In this document: piece after piece, positions 55,077-64,000 of the stretch
How positions within the stretch are numbered: position 1 is the first letter of the stretch
How the letters are laid out: each line of letters starts with the position of its first letter
NCBI GenBank assembly: GCA_047605605.1
Contig: JASGFG010000005.1
Coordinates: 5,391-69,390 of the forward strand
DNA: 64,000 bases
Direction of reading: 5' to 3'
From: JAATGA01 sp047605605
GTDB taxonomy: Bacteria > Pseudomonadota > Alphaproteobacteria > Rhodobacterales > Rhodobacteraceae
The notes under the pieces: generated by a model
The model's input: the letters and a program-made list of their open reading frames with translations, nothing else
Database searches by the model: none
Told to the model about the DNA's origin: nothing
Translations under genes and position numbers: made by a program

Positions 55077-55115
55077 TCGGGAAAGCGACGGAATTTCCGC
55101 CATGATGCTGCGCGC

Positions 55116-55132
55116 GCGACACCTGATGTCGC
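55116..55132. promoter_or_regulatory. Inverted repeat upstream of sarcosine oxidase genes
   Basis: GCGACA, CCTGA, TGTCGC: a perfect 6-5-6 dyad 85-101 bases before soxB, a possible operator in the 140-bp gap. Regulator unknown. Confidence 0.4.
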
Positions 55133-55216
55133 AGGCAGGCAAGGCCCGTCGCAGAGGGCATTGAACATCCGCCCGGTTCCGGCTTTGATCACCGGCGACA
55201 CGAAGGGGCGGTCCAC

Positions 55217-56467
55217 ATGCGCTATTCCGGCTGGAAAGTCATCACCGAGGCGTTTCGCGGCAACAAGGGCTGGGGCCCCGCCTGGCGCAGCCCGGCGCCC
55301 AAGGCCGAATACGATGCGATCGTCATCGGCGGCGGCGGGCACGGGCTGTCCACCGCCTATTACCTGGCCAGGAACCACGGGATGACCAACATCGCTGTGC
55401 TGGAAAAGGGCTATCTGGGCGGCGGCAACGTCGGGCGCAACACCACCATCGTGCGGGCGAACTATTTCCTGCCGGGAAATTCCGAGTTCTATTCCCACAG
55501 CCTGAAACTGTGGGAGGGGCTGGAGGCCGAACTCAACTACAACGTCATGCACAGCCAGCGCGGGCTGATCAACCTGTTCCATTCGGACGGGCAGCGCGAT
55601 GCCTTTGCCCGGCGCGGCAATGCGATGATCAACCAGGGCGACGATGCGGTGCTGCTGGACCGGGACGGCGTGCGCGACCTGCTGCCTTACCTCGACTTTG
55701 AACAGACCCGGTTCCCGATCTATGGCGGGCTGCTGCATCCGCGTGGTGGCACGGCACGGCATGATGCGGTGGCCTGGGGCTATGCCCGCGGCGCCGACCA
55801 GCGCGGCGTCGACCTGATCCAGAACTGCGAGGTGACGGGCATCGACATCGAGAACGGCCGCGTCACCGGCGTGCAGACCACCCGCGGCGCGATCCGGGCG
55901 AAAAAGGTCGGCATCGTCGTCGCCGGCCGGTCGGGGCAGGTGGCGGCGATGGCCGGGATGCGCCTGCCGATCGAAAGCCATATCCTTCAGGCCTTCGTCT
56001 CCGAGGGGCTGAAGCCTTGCATCGACCATGTGATCAGCTTTGGCATGGGGCATTTCTACATCAGCCAGTCCGACAAGGGCGGTCTGGTGTTCGGGGGCGA
56101 TCTGGACTTCTACGCCAGCTATGCGCAGCGGGGGAACCTGCCCATGGTCGAACATGTGATGGAGGCGGGCATGACCCTGATGCCGATGATCGGCCGCGCC
56201 AAGGTCTTGCGCAGCTGGGGCGGCATCATGGACATGTCGCCCGACGGCAGCCCCATCATCGACAAGACCCATGTGGACGGGCTGTTCATCGACTGCGGCT
56301 GGAACTACGGCGGATTCAAGGCCGTGCCGGCATCCGGCTGGTGCATGGCGCATCTGATGGCCACCGGCCAAAGCCACGAGGTCGCCCGCCGCTTCCGCCT
56401 TGACCGTTTCGCCACCGGCCACCTCATCGACGAGGAAGGCACCGGCTCGCAGCACAACCTGCACTGA
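55217..56467 (+). CDS. soxB: Sarcosine oxidase beta subunit
   Basis: 416 aa. FAD-binding GxGxxG region at about residue 36-56 (YDAIVIGGGGHGLSTAYYL), RGGTARHDAVAWGYARGAD, and C-terminal YGGFKAVPASGWCMAHLMATG. The beta subunit carries covalently bound flavin and the sarcosine site in the heterotetramer. First gene of the sox cluster; start ATG 55217. Confidence 0.95.
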   Translation: MRYSGWKVITEAFRGNKGWGPAWRSPAPKAEYDAIVIGGGGHGLSTAYYLARNHGMTNIAVLEKGYLGGGNVGRNTTIVRANYFLPGNSEFYSHSLKLWEGLEAELNYNVMHSQRGLINLFHSDGQRDAFARRGNAMINQGDDAVLLDRDGVRDLLPYLDFEQTRFPIYGGLLHPRGGTARHDAVAWGYARGADQRGVDLIQNCEVTGIDIENGRVTGVQTTRGAIRAKKVGIVVAGRSGQVAAMAGMRLPIESHILQAFVSEGLKPCIDHVISFGMGHFYISQSDKGGLVFGGDLDFYASYAQRGNLPMVEHVMEAGMTLMPMIGRAKVLRSWGGIMDMSPDGSPIIDKTHVDGLFIDCGWNYGGFKAVPASGWCMAHLMATGQSHEVARRFRLDRFATGHLIDEEGTGSQHNLH

Positions 56468-56471
56468 TCCC

Positions 56472-56810
56472 ATGCACACCGCCCGCCTTGTCGCCCTGAT
56501 CCTTGCCATTGCCCCGACCCTTGCCGCAGCGGGGGATGCGGACATGCTGGCCAGGGCGGCCGAGGATGGTGTGCACCTGCCGCAGGATCTGAAGCAGCTG
56601 CGCATCATCGCGCTGATCCGCGACGGCGGTGATCTGCTGTTCGACGCGATTCCCGCCGCGGGCGGCCCGTCGCCCGACCCGGCCACCGCCCAGACCTTTG
56701 CCTGCGCCACGCCCGAAATCGCCGCCGTCATCGCCGCCGGCGGCCGGGTCGAGGTCACGCTGCTTGGCCAACCCTTTGCCCGGATCGACAGATGCCCGCC
56801 CGCGCCATGA
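56472..56810 (+). CDS. Small secreted protein between soxB and soxD
   Basis: 112 aa. Signal peptide MHTARLVALILAIAPTLAAA, then a short mature region with one Cys pair (FACATP, RCPPAP). No family recognised. Starts four bases after soxB and is followed by a REP-like element, so it splits the usual soxB-soxD spacing. Confidence 0.65.
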   Translation: MHTARLVALILAIAPTLAAAGDADMLARAAEDGVHLPQDLKQLRIIALIRDGGDLLFDAIPAAGGPSPDPATAQTFACATPEIAAVIAAGGRVEVTLLGQPFARIDRCPPAP

Positions 56811-56823
56811 CCCTTTCCTCCCG

Positions 56824-56890
56824 ACCCCCCTCTTTCTGGATGAAAATATCCCGGGGTGAGGCCCGCATGGGCCGAGGGGCAGCGCCCCTT
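56824..56890 (-). repeat. REP-like intergenic element, copy 7
   Basis: On the minus strand: GGGGCGCTGCCCC, GGCCCATGCGGGCC hairpins, then CACCCCGGGATATTTTCATCC and AGAAAGAGGGGG. Lies inside the sox cluster. Confidence 0.7.
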
Positions 56891-56919
56891 TCTTCCCCCG
56901 CCCGAACCGGAGCATCGAC

Positions 56920-57183
56920 ATGCGCCTGACCTGCCCCCTCTGCGGCCCCCGCGACCGGCGCGAGTTCTATTACTATGGCGCCGAGGATTATCTCCACCGC
57001 CCCGCGCCCGACGCCCCCGCGGGGGACTGGGACGATTACCTGCATCTGCGCGACAACCCGGCGGGCGTGACGCGCGACCTGTGGTATCACGACCAGGGCT
57101 GCACCTCGTGGCTGCTGGTCACGCGCAACACGGTCACGCATGAAATCCTCGACGTGAAACTGGTGGCGGAGGCGGTCGAATGA
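56920..57183 (+). CDS. soxD: Sarcosine oxidase delta subunit
   Basis: 87 aa, zinc-binding subunit. MRLTCPLCGPRDRREFYYYG has the Cys pair (Cys5, Cys8), with an HRP motif after and HDQGCTSW later. Overlaps soxA by four bases (ATGA). Confidence 0.93.
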   Translation: MRLTCPLCGPRDRREFYYYGAEDYLHRPAPDAPAGDWDDYLHLRDNPAGVTRDLWYHDQGCTSWLLVTRNTVTHEILDVKLVAEAVE

Positions 57184-60113
57184 GGATCGCAGGCAAGGGT
57201 CTGATCGACCGGCACGCCACCTTGGGTTTTCGCTTTGACGGCGCCGATTACGGTGGGTTCAAGGGTGATACGCTGGCCTCGGCGCTGCTGGCGAACGGGG
57301 TGAAACTGGTCGGCCGCAGCTTCAAGTATCACCGCCCCCGCGGCATCCTGACTGCCGGCCCGGAAGAGCCGAATGCCCTGGTCGAGGTGCTGGAGGGCGC
57401 GCAGCAGACCCCAAACGTGCGCGCCACCGTGCAAGAGGTCTACGACGGCCTGACCGCACGCAGCCAGAACCGCTGGCCCTCGCTGCGGTTCGATGCGCTG
57501 GCGGTCAACGACCTGGCCGCGCCGTTCTTTGGCGCCGGTTTCTATTACAAGACCTTCATGTGGCCGCGGGCCCTGTGGGAGAAACTTTACGAACCTGCGA
57601 TCCGTCGGGCGGCGGGGCTGGGCAAGCTGTCGGGCCGGCATGACGAGGCGGATTATGAAAAGGCCTGGGCCTTTTGCGACCTGCTGGTCATCGGCTCTGG
57701 CCCCACGGGTCTGATGGCGGCGCTGACGGCGGCGCGGGCGGGGGCGGATGTCATCCTGGCCGAGCAGGGGGCGCGGATGGGCGGGCGCCTGCTGGACGAA
57801 ACCCTGTCCGTCGGCGGACAGACCGGCGCGGCCTGGGCGGCGGCCACGCTGGCCGAACTCGCCAGCCTGCCGAACGTCCGGCTGATGACCCGCACCACCG
57901 TGACCGGCGCCTATGACAACGGCACCTTCGGCGCGCTGGAGCGGGTGGCGCTGCACGTCCAGCCCGAAAGCGGGGCGCCGCGCGAATGCTTCTGGCGGAT
58001 CGTGGCAAAGCGGTCGGTCCTGGCGGCGGGCGCGCTGGAGCGGTCCATCGCCTTTGAAAACAACGACCGGCCCGGCGTCATGCTGGCCTCGGGCGTGCGC
58101 AGCTATCTGAACCGCTATGGTGTGGCGGCGGGCAAGAAGGTCGTGGTCTTCGCCAACAACGACGATGCCCGCCGCACCGCGCGCGATCTGGTCGCGGCGG
58201 GGGTGGAGGTCACGCTGATCGACAGCCGCCCCTCGGCCCCGGTGGCCGAAAACTTCCCCGTCCATCACGGCGCGGTCGTCACCGGCACCCGCGGGCGTCA
58301 TGGCCTGACCGAGGTGCAGGTCAGGCGCGGGTCGGAAACCTTTGTCCTTGCCGCCGACTGCCTTGCCGTCTCGGGCGGCTGGAACCCGACCGTGCATCTG
58401 ACCTGCCATATGAACGGCCGCCCGGTCTGGGATGAAACCATCGCGGCCTTCGTTCCCGCGCCCGATGCCGTGCCCGGCCTGATCCCGGCGGGGGCCGCGG
58501 CCGGGGTCTATTCGACCTCTGCCTGCCTTGCCGCCGGTCAGGTCGCCGCGCGCACTGTCCTTGCCGATCTGGGCCGCAGCGTGACCGACGCGCCCCTGCC
58601 CGAGGCCGACGATGCGGCGGGCGGGATCGACCCGCTCTGGGCGGTGCCGCCGGTCAAGCCGACCCTGTGGTCGCGGCAATGGCTGGACCTTGCCAATGAC
58701 GTGACGGTCAAGGACGTGAAGCTGGCCGCGCAGGAAAATTTCGCCAGCGTCGAGCATATGAAGCGTTACACGACGCAAGGCATGGCGCCGGATCAGGGCA
58801 AGAACTCCAACGTCGCGGCGCTGGCGATCCTGGCGGATGCGACGGGCCGGGCGATCCCGGAAACCGGGACCACCACCTTCCGGCCGCCCTTCACCCCCGT
58901 TTCCATCGCCGCGATGGGGGCAGGGGGCCGTGCGCAGGGCTTTGCCCCGCAACGCTTCCTGACCTCGGACCAGGCCAGCCGCGACCGCAACGCCCCGATG
59001 ATCGAGGCGGGCCTTTGGTATCGGCCCAGCTATTTCCCCAGACCGGGCGAGACCACCTGGCGCGAGGCCTGCGACCGCGAGGTCGCCATGGTGCGGGGCG
59101 CGGTCGGCGTGGCCGATGTCTCGACCCTGGGCAAGATCGACATTCAGGGGGCGGATGCGGGGAAATTCCTTGATTTGGTCTATACCAACACCTTCTCGAC
59201 CCTGCCGGTGGGCCGCGCGCGATACGGTCTCATGCTGCGCGAGGACGGGCATGTGCTGGATGACGGCACCACCTCGCGGCTTGGCGACAGCCATTACCTG
59301 ATGACCACCACCACCGCCGCCGCCGGTCTGGTGATGCGGCATCTGGATTTCGTCCATCAGGCGTTCTGCAAGGGATGGCAGGTCCGCTTTACCTCTGTCA
59401 CCGAGGCCTGGGCTCAGTTCTGCATCGCCGGCCCCAAGGCCCGCGCGCTGCTGCATTCGGTGCTGGATGCGCCCCTGGGCGATTTCCCGTTCATGGCCGC
59501 CGGTCCGGTCACGATCCACGGCATTCCCGCGCGGCTGTTCCGCATCTCGTTCTCGGGCGAGGAAGGGTATGAGATCGCGGTTCCCACCCGCTATGGCGAG
59601 GCCTTGTTCCGCGATCTGCTGGCGCGGGCCGAAACCATGGGCGGCGGCCCCTATGGGATGGAGGCGCTGAACGTCCTGCGCATCGAAAAGGGCTTCATCA
59701 CCCATGCCGAGATCCATGGCCGCGTGACCGCTTTCGACATCGGCATGGAAAAGATGGTCAGCGCGAAAAAGGACTGCATCGGCAAGGCCGCCGCCACCCG
59801 CCCCGGCCTGACCGGCCCCGAGCGTGAGCAACTGGTGGGGCTGAAGGCCATCGGCGCGGGCAGCCTGGCCTCGGGCGCGCATCTCTTCGTGCCGGGCGCA
59901 GAGGTCCGGCGCGAGACGGATCAGGGCTATGTCACCTCGGTCTGCTGGTCGCCGACGGTGGGCCGCTGGATCGGCCTTGCCTTCCTGAAGAACGGCCGCG
60001 CCCGTCATGGCCAGCGCATCCGCCTGGTCGACCACCTGCGCGGCATCGACACGCTGTGCGAGGTCTCGGACCCCGTGTTCCACGACCCCGAGGGAGGAAA
60101 GCTCCGTGCCTGA
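57180..60113 (+). CDS. soxA: Sarcosine oxidase alpha subunit
   Basis: 977 aa. N-terminal 2Fe-2S-like fold without its cluster cysteines (FKGDTLASALLANGVKL), a dinucleotide domain (DLLVIGSGPTGLMAALTAAR), and a C-terminal aminomethyltransferase (GcvT) domain that passes the methylene group to tetrahydrofolate. Oxidises sarcosine to glycine with SoxB. Overlaps soxD by four and soxG by eight bases. Confidence 0.95.
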   Translation: MRIAGKGLIDRHATLGFRFDGADYGGFKGDTLASALLANGVKLVGRSFKYHRPRGILTAGPEEPNALVEVLEGAQQTPNVRATVQEVYDGLTARSQNRWPSLRFDALAVNDLAAPFFGAGFYYKTFMWPRALWEKLYEPAIRRAAGLGKLSGRHDEADYEKAWAFCDLLVIGSGPTGLMAALTAARAGADVILAEQGARMGGRLLDETLSVGGQTGAAWAAATLAELASLPNVRLMTRTTVTGAYDNGTFGALERVALHVQPESGAPRECFWRIVAKRSVLAAGALERSIAFENNDRPGVMLASGVRSYLNRYGVAAGKKVVVFANNDDARRTARDLVAAGVEVTLIDSRPSAPVAENFPVHHGAVVTGTRGRHGLTEVQVRRGSETFVLAADCLAVSGGWNPTVHLTCHMNGRPVWDETIAAFVPAPDAVPGLIPAGAAAGVYSTSACLAAGQVAARTVLADLGRSVTDAPLPEADDAAGGIDPLWAVPPVKPTLWSRQWLDLANDVTVKDVKLAAQENFASVEHMKRYTTQGMAPDQGKNSNVAALAILADATGRAIPETGTTTFRPPFTPVSIAAMGAGGRAQGFAPQRFLTSDQASRDRNAPMIEAGLWYRPSYFPRPGETTWREACDREVAMVRGAVGVADVSTLGKIDIQGADAGKFLDLVYTNTFSTLPVGRARYGLMLREDGHVLDDGTTSRLGDSHYLMTTTTAAAGLVMRHLDFVHQAFCKGWQVRFTSVTEAWAQFCIAGPKARALLHSVLDAPLGDFPFMAAGPVTIHGIPARLFRISFSGEEGYEIAVPTRYGEALFRDLLARAETMGGGPYGMEALNVLRIEKGFITHAEIHGRVTAFDIGMEKMVSAKKDCIGKAAATRPGLTGPEREQLVGLKAIGAGSLASGAHLFVPGAEVRRETDQGYVTSVCWSPTVGRWIGLAFLKNGRARHGQRIRLVDHLRGIDTLCEVSDPVFHDPEGGKLRA

Positions 60114-60654
60114 ACTGCTCGCCAAACCCGCGATCGAGGCGGCGCCCCTCACCCTCGCCGGACTGACGCTTTCGGTGGCCGATCCCGGCCCGATCACCCT
60201 GATCGCCCCGTTTCCGGGCCAGGAAAAAGCCGTGGCCAAGGCGCTGAAGCCGCTTGGCCTGACCTTCCCCGGCCCGAATGCGGCGACGACCGCCGACGAT
60301 ACGCTGCTGGTCTGGACCGGCCGGGGGCAGGCGGCGCTGATCGGCGCCCCGGTGCCGCAGGGCCTGTCCTCCGCCGCCGCCGTCACCGACCAGACCGATG
60401 GCTGGGTCGCCCTGTCCCTGACCGGCCCGCGCGCCGATCAGGCGCTGATGCGGCTGATCCCGCTCGACCTGCGCGAGACGGCGCTGCCGACCGGCTCGGC
60501 CACCCGGTCGGGGCTGAACCACATGCCGATGATCCTGATCCGGCGGCCCGAAGGCTTTCTGATCGTGACTTTCCGCAGCATGGCGCGCACCGCCTGGCAC
60601 GAACTGGAGGAGGTGCTTCGCCACCTCGACGCCCGCGACCTCCTGCCTGGCTGA
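60106..60654 (+). CDS. soxG: Sarcosine oxidase gamma subunit
   Basis: 182 aa GTG start at 60106 with GAGGGAGGAAAG upstream, overlapping the soxA stop by eight bases. SLTGPRADQALMRLIPLDLR and FRSMARTAWHELEEVLRHL match the gamma subunit. Completes soxB-D-A-G. Confidence 0.92.
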   Translation: MPELLAKPAIEAAPLTLAGLTLSVADPGPITLIAPFPGQEKAVAKALKPLGLTFPGPNAATTADDTLLVWTGRGQAALIGAPVPQGLSSAAAVTDQTDGWVALSLTGPRADQALMRLIPLDLRETALPTGSATRSGLNHMPMILIRRPEGFLIVTFRSMARTAWHELEEVLRHLDARDLLPG

Positions 60655-60660
60655 CCTGCC

Positions 60661-60737
60661 CATCCTCTTCGCGAAAATATCCTCGGGGGGTGAATTGGCC
60701 GGAACGGCCAAGAGGGGGGCAGACAGCCCCCCTTTCC
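60661..60737 (-). repeat. REP-like intergenic element, copy 8
   Basis: On the minus strand: GGGGGGCTGTCTGCCCCCC and GGCCGTTCCGGCC hairpins, then CCCCCCGAGGATATTTTCGCG and AAGAGGA. Between soxG and dnaG. Confidence 0.7.
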
Positions 60738-60776
60738 GGCTTCCCCTCGGGCGCCCGACGTCCCATATTCAGGGCC

Positions 60777-62711
60777 ATGAGTCTTCCGCCCGGCTTTCTT
60801 GACGAATTGCGCACCCGCGTCACGCTGTCCAGCGTCGTGGGCCGCAAGGTCACATGGGACATGCGCAAGTCGAACCTGGCCAAGGGCGACTTCTGGGCGC
60901 CGTGCCCCTTTCATCAGGAAAAGTCGGCCAGCTTTCACGTCGACGACCGCAAGGGGTTCTACTACTGCTTCGGCTGCCATGCGAAGGGCGATGCGCTGAC
61001 CTTCGTCAAGGAAAGCGAAAACCTGGGTTTCATGGAGGCGGTCGAGCTCCTCGCGCGCGAGGCCGGGATGCAGATGCCCGCCCGCGACCCGCGCGCCGCG
61101 GAAAAGGCCGATCGCCGCAGCCTTCTGGCGCAGGTGGTGGACGAGGCGCTGAAGTTCTATCGTCTGAACCTCAAGACCGGCGCCGGGGCGGCGGCGCGGC
61201 GCTATCTGGCCGAAAAGCGCCGCCTTCCCGAAGCGGCCTGGGACCGCTGGGACCTGGGCTGGTCGCCGGAAAATGCCCAAGGCCTGGTCGAGGTGCTGCG
61301 CCAAAAGGGCGTTTCAGAGGATCTGATGGTCGCCTCGGGCGTCATCGCGAAATCCGACTCGGGCCGGCTTTACGACAGGTTCCACAACCGGCTGATCTTT
61401 CCGATCCGCGATGGCCGGGGGCGCGCCATCAGCTTTGGCGGCCGCAGCCTGGACCCGAATGCGCGGGCGAAATACCTGAATGGCCCGGAAACCGACCTGT
61501 TCGACAAGGGCCGCAACCTGTTCAACCACGCCCCCGCGCGCGAGGCGGCGGGCAAGGGCCAGCCGCTGGTCGTCGCCGAAGGCTATATGGACGTGATCGC
61601 CCTGTCCGAGGCCGGGTTCCGCGCCACCGTCGCGCCCCTGGGCACTGCCATCACCGAGGATCAGCTTCGCCTGATGTGGCGCATCGCGGCCGAGCCGGTG
61701 ATCTCGCTGGACGGCGATGCGGCGGGGCAGCGCGCGGCCTTGCGGGTGATCGACCTGGCGCTGCCGATGATCGAGGCGGGGCAGGGGCTGCGCTTTGCGG
61801 TTCTGCCCGCGGGCCTCGACCCCGACGACCTGATCAAGGCGCGGGGCGCGGGCGCGATGCAGGCGGTGCTGGACAAGGCCGAGGCGATGGTGAACCTGCT
61901 GTGGCGGCGCGAGACGCAGGGGCAGGTCTTCGACAGTCCCGAACGCCGCGCCGCGCTGGACAAACGGCTGCGCGCAGCCATCGCCCGCATCGCCGACCCC
62001 TCGATCCGCCAGCATTATGGCGAGGCGATCCGCCAGATGCGCGGCGATCTGTTCGGCACCGCGCCCCGCCAGAACGCCGCCTTCCTGCGCAAATGGACCG
62101 GGCCAGCGGGCCGCCGCGACCTGCCCCAGCCGCCGGTCGCGGCCACGCGTGGTTCGCTTCTCGCCTCGCTGGACCAGCCGGAAACCGTGCGCGAGGCGGT
62201 GATCCTTGCCACCTGCATCACCCACCCCGACCTGATCCACCGCTTTGAATCCGCGTTGGAGCGGATGGAGGTCACGACCGACGACCACGCCCGCCTGCGG
62301 GTGCTGATCCTGACCCATGCCGACGAGGATGCGGCGGCGATCCGCGACCGGATCGGCGCGCAGGCGCCGCAGGCCCTTGATTCCCTGTTCCGCCATCCCC
62401 ACGTGCAGTCGGCGCCGCCTGTGCGCAACCTCAACGACAGCGAACTGGCCGGACTTTGCCTTGCGGAAGGGCTGGCCAAACTCGAAGCCCTGCGTGGCAC
62501 CCGCCGCGAGGTCGAGGATGCGGTCGAAGACCTTTCGGGCCTTGCGGACGAAGGGCTGACATGGCGTCTGGGCAAGGCGGCAGAGGCAAGACACCGTGCC
62601 GACCGGGCGGTTAAGGAAGATGCAACCGACCTGGGCGAAGACCGGGCTGCCCTGTCCGATCACCTGCAAAAGCTGATCGACGGGCAGATATGGGTAAAGA
62701 AAGGCCGTTAG
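60777..62711 (+). CDS. dnaG: DNA primase
   Basis: 644 aa. CHC2 zinc finger with Cys43, His46, Cys64 and Cys67 (CPFHQ and CFGC), a Toprim domain containing VVAEGYMDVIAL and SLDGDAAGQRAA, and a C-terminal helicase-binding domain. Makes primers for replication. Start 60777 (MSLPPGFLDELRTR). 75 bp before rpoD, the macromolecular-synthesis gene pair. Confidence 0.96.
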   Translation: MSLPPGFLDELRTRVTLSSVVGRKVTWDMRKSNLAKGDFWAPCPFHQEKSASFHVDDRKGFYYCFGCHAKGDALTFVKESENLGFMEAVELLAREAGMQMPARDPRAAEKADRRSLLAQVVDEALKFYRLNLKTGAGAAARRYLAEKRRLPEAAWDRWDLGWSPENAQGLVEVLRQKGVSEDLMVASGVIAKSDSGRLYDRFHNRLIFPIRDGRGRAISFGGRSLDPNARAKYLNGPETDLFDKGRNLFNHAPAREAAGKGQPLVVAEGYMDVIALSEAGFRATVAPLGTAITEDQLRLMWRIAAEPVISLDGDAAGQRAALRVIDLALPMIEAGQGLRFAVLPAGLDPDDLIKARGAGAMQAVLDKAEAMVNLLWRRETQGQVFDSPERRAALDKRLRAAIARIADPSIRQHYGEAIRQMRGDLFGTAPRQNAAFLRKWTGPAGRRDLPQPPVAATRGSLLASLDQPETVREAVILATCITHPDLIHRFESALERMEVTTDDHARLRVLILTHADEDAAAIRDRIGAQAPQALDSLFRHPHVQSAPPVRNLNDSELAGLCLAEGLAKLEALRGTRREVEDAVEDLSGLADEGLTWRLGKAAEARHRADRAVKEDATDLGEDRAALSDHLQKLIDGQIWVKKGR

Positions 62712-62786
62712 GCCCCTTTCGCGCCCCGTGATTCGCGCTATTGATTCGGATCGGACCCAGCCGATTCGCACGACCAGAGGAAGCCC

Positions 62787-64000
62787 ATGGCCATCAAAGA
62801 CACCGACGACGGCAAACCCGAAGAGCAAGAGGCCGATGTCTCGCTGGACATGAGCCAGGCGGCCGTCAAGAAGATGATCGCCGACGCGCGCGAGCGTGGG
62901 TATATCACCTATGATCAGCTCAACTCGGTCCTGCCGCCCGAACAGGTGTCCTCGGAGCAGATCGAGGATGTGATGTCGATGTTGTCCGAAATGGGCATCA
63001 ACGTCATCGAGGACGAAGAGGCCGAGGAGGGCGAGGCCCCCGCCGCGGGCGAACTGGTGGAAACCGGGTCGGGCTCGCGCGAGGTGGCGGTGGTCGGCGG
63101 TCCGTCGGAAACGCTGGACCGCACCGATGACCCCGTGCGCATGTATCTGCGCGAGATGGGATCGGTCGAACTCTTGTCGCGCGAGGGCGAGATCGCCATC
63201 GCCAAGCGGATCGAGGCCGGTCGCAACACCATGATCGCGGGCCTGTGCGAAAGCCCGCTGACCTTCCACGCCATCACGATCTGGCGCGACGAATTGCTGT
63301 CCGAGGACATCCTGCTGCGCGACGTGATCGACCTGGAGGCGACCTTCGGGCGCAGCCTGGACGGCGACGAGGAGATGGAGGGGCCAGGTCTGGATGAGGT
63401 GGACATGGATACCGCCTCCACCGCGCCGCGCCGCACCTCGACCGCAGAGCCGGAGCTGGATGCCGACGGCAACCCGATCATGCGCGGCGACGATGATGAC
63501 GAGGATGACGAATCCTCCAACATGTCGCTGGCCGCGATGGAGGCGGCGCTGAAGCCCAAGGTTCTGGAAACCCTGGAACTGATCGCGCGCGACTATGACA
63601 AGCTGTCCGAGATGCAGGACCTGCGCATGTCGGCCACCCTGTCCGAGAAGACACGGTTCTCGGCCGCGGACGAGGCGGCGTATCAGAAGCTGCGCTCGGA
63701 AATGGTGGTGCTGGTGAACGAGCTGCACCTGCACAACAACCGGATCGAGGCGCTGATCGACCAGATCTATGGCATCAACAAGCGGATCATGTCGATCAAC
63801 TCGGGCATGGTGAAGCTGGCCGATGCCGCGCGGATCAACCGGCGCGAGTTCATCGACGAATACCAGGGCTACGAGCTGGACCCGACCTGGCTGGACCGCA
63901 TGGCCTCCAAGGCCGGGCGCGGCTGGCAGACGCTGATGGAGAAATCCCGCGAGAAGGTCGAGGATCTGCGCGCCGAAATGGCGCAGGTCGGCCAGTATAT
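62787..64000 (+). CDS. rpoD: RNA polymerase primary sigma factor (3' end outside window)
   Basis: Partial: 404 residues visible. Acidic region 1.1 (VKKMIADARERGYITYDQLNS), then region 1.2 (DPVRMYLREMGSVELLSREGEIAIAKRIEAG), and the large acidic non-conserved region (DGDDDDEDDESS stretch). Regions 2-4 are off the window. Start ATG 62787 with CCAGAGGAAG upstream. Follows dnaG. Confidence 0.95.
   Translation, partial: MAIKDTDDGKPEEQEADVSLDMSQAAVKKMIADARERGYITYDQLNSVLPPEQVSSEQIEDVMSMLSEMGINVIEDEEAEEGEAPAAGELVETGSGSREVAVVGGPSETLDRTDDPVRMYLREMGSVELLSREGEIAIAKRIEAGRNTMIAGLCESPLTFHAITIWRDELLSEDILLRDVIDLEATFGRSLDGDEEMEGPGLDEVDMDTASTAPRRTSTAEPELDADGNPIMRGDDDDEDDESSNMSLAAMEAALKPKVLETLELIARDYDKLSEMQDLRMSATLSEKTRFSAADEAAYQKLRSEMVVLVNELHLHNNRIEALIDQIYGINKRIMSINSGMVKLADAARINRREFIDEYQGYELDPTWLDRMASKAGRGWQTLMEKSREKVEDLRAEMAQVGQY

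Noticed and set aside
57087..60386. A roughly 1100-residue open frame antisense to soxA
   Set aside because: Same reason: composition of a shadow frame, no ribosome site, and a strongly supported gene on the other strand.
61314..63734. An 806-residue open frame antisense to dnaG-rpoD
   Set aside because: It crosses two firm genes and their gap, and has shadow-frame composition.

Overview
The window is high-GC DNA (roughly two-thirds G+C) from an alphaproteobacterium of the order Rhodobacterales (Rhodobacter/Paracoccus-like; the genus is not decidable here). The evidence is the gene content and order: trpG-trpD-trpC-moaC-moeA beside lexA, prfA-prmC-DUF4167, lptF-lptG-lptD-surA-pdxA-rsmA, a TakP-type keto-acid TRAP transporter, heterotetrameric sarcosine oxidase, and an alphaproteobacterial SOS box (GTTC-N7-GTTC) at lexA. 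Almost all of it is chromosomal housekeeping DNA with very short gene spacings and many 4-bp stop/start overlaps.

Layout. 1-2.3 kb: the tail of an unknown gene, a siderophore-interacting flavoreductase and an agmatinase-family hydrolase. 2.4-5.5 kb: prfA-prmC (release factor and its methylase), then a DUF4167 protein with a good terminator. 6.1-13.6 kb (minus): lptF-lptG-lptD-surA-pdxA, then rsmA, an outer-membrane biogenesis operon that runs into vitamin B6 and 16S rRNA modification. 13.8-16.2 kb: pepA-holC and a DUF2934 protein. 16.2-19.4 kb (minus): an HPP-CBS membrane protein and transketolase. 19.6-20.9 kb: a coiled-coil protein, zapA and a MliC-like secreted protein. 21.7-26.5 kb (minus): trpG-trpD-trpC-moaC-moeA, then lexA with its own SOS-controlled promoter. 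26.9-30.2 kb: a TRAP transporter with membrane genes on plus and takP convergent on minus. 30.6-35.8 kb: a YibQ-like deacetylase fold protein, then trpE behind ppiD. 35.9-41.3 kb: aminotransferase, gpt, LysE exporter, fabI, pdxH, a double cold-shock protein and a DUF192 protein.

The one clearly accessory region is 41.3-45.4 kb. A tRNA-Pro(TGG) gene is followed by a tyrosine integrase, an IS3-family element and the broken end of a phage tail module. It is closed by a 24-bp direct copy of the tRNA 3' end. Paired TTTGCACA repeats lie just inside both ends and look like integrase arm sites. The IS has no target duplication, so it probably marks a deletion that removed most of a prophage.

46.3-64 kb: glpX, homoserine dehydrogenase, a small lipoprotein, three Tad-type pseudopilin/vWA proteins, glutamate dehydrogenase, Dps, an EVE-domain protein, sarcosine oxidase soxB-(small secreted protein)-soxD-soxA-soxG, dnaG, and rpoD running off the end.

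At least eight related intergenic elements are scattered through the window: a GC-rich hairpin, then GGNATATTT, then an AGAAAGAGG-like tail. They look like a REP-type family. No CRISPR array, rRNA gene or obviously new multigene defence system was found. The most unusual structures are the mini-island with its symmetric arm sites, the REP-like family, a 10-bp inverted repeat framing the lexA SOS box, a 37-nt nested hairpin in an empty 737-bp gap, and a 20-bp inverted repeat just outside the island.
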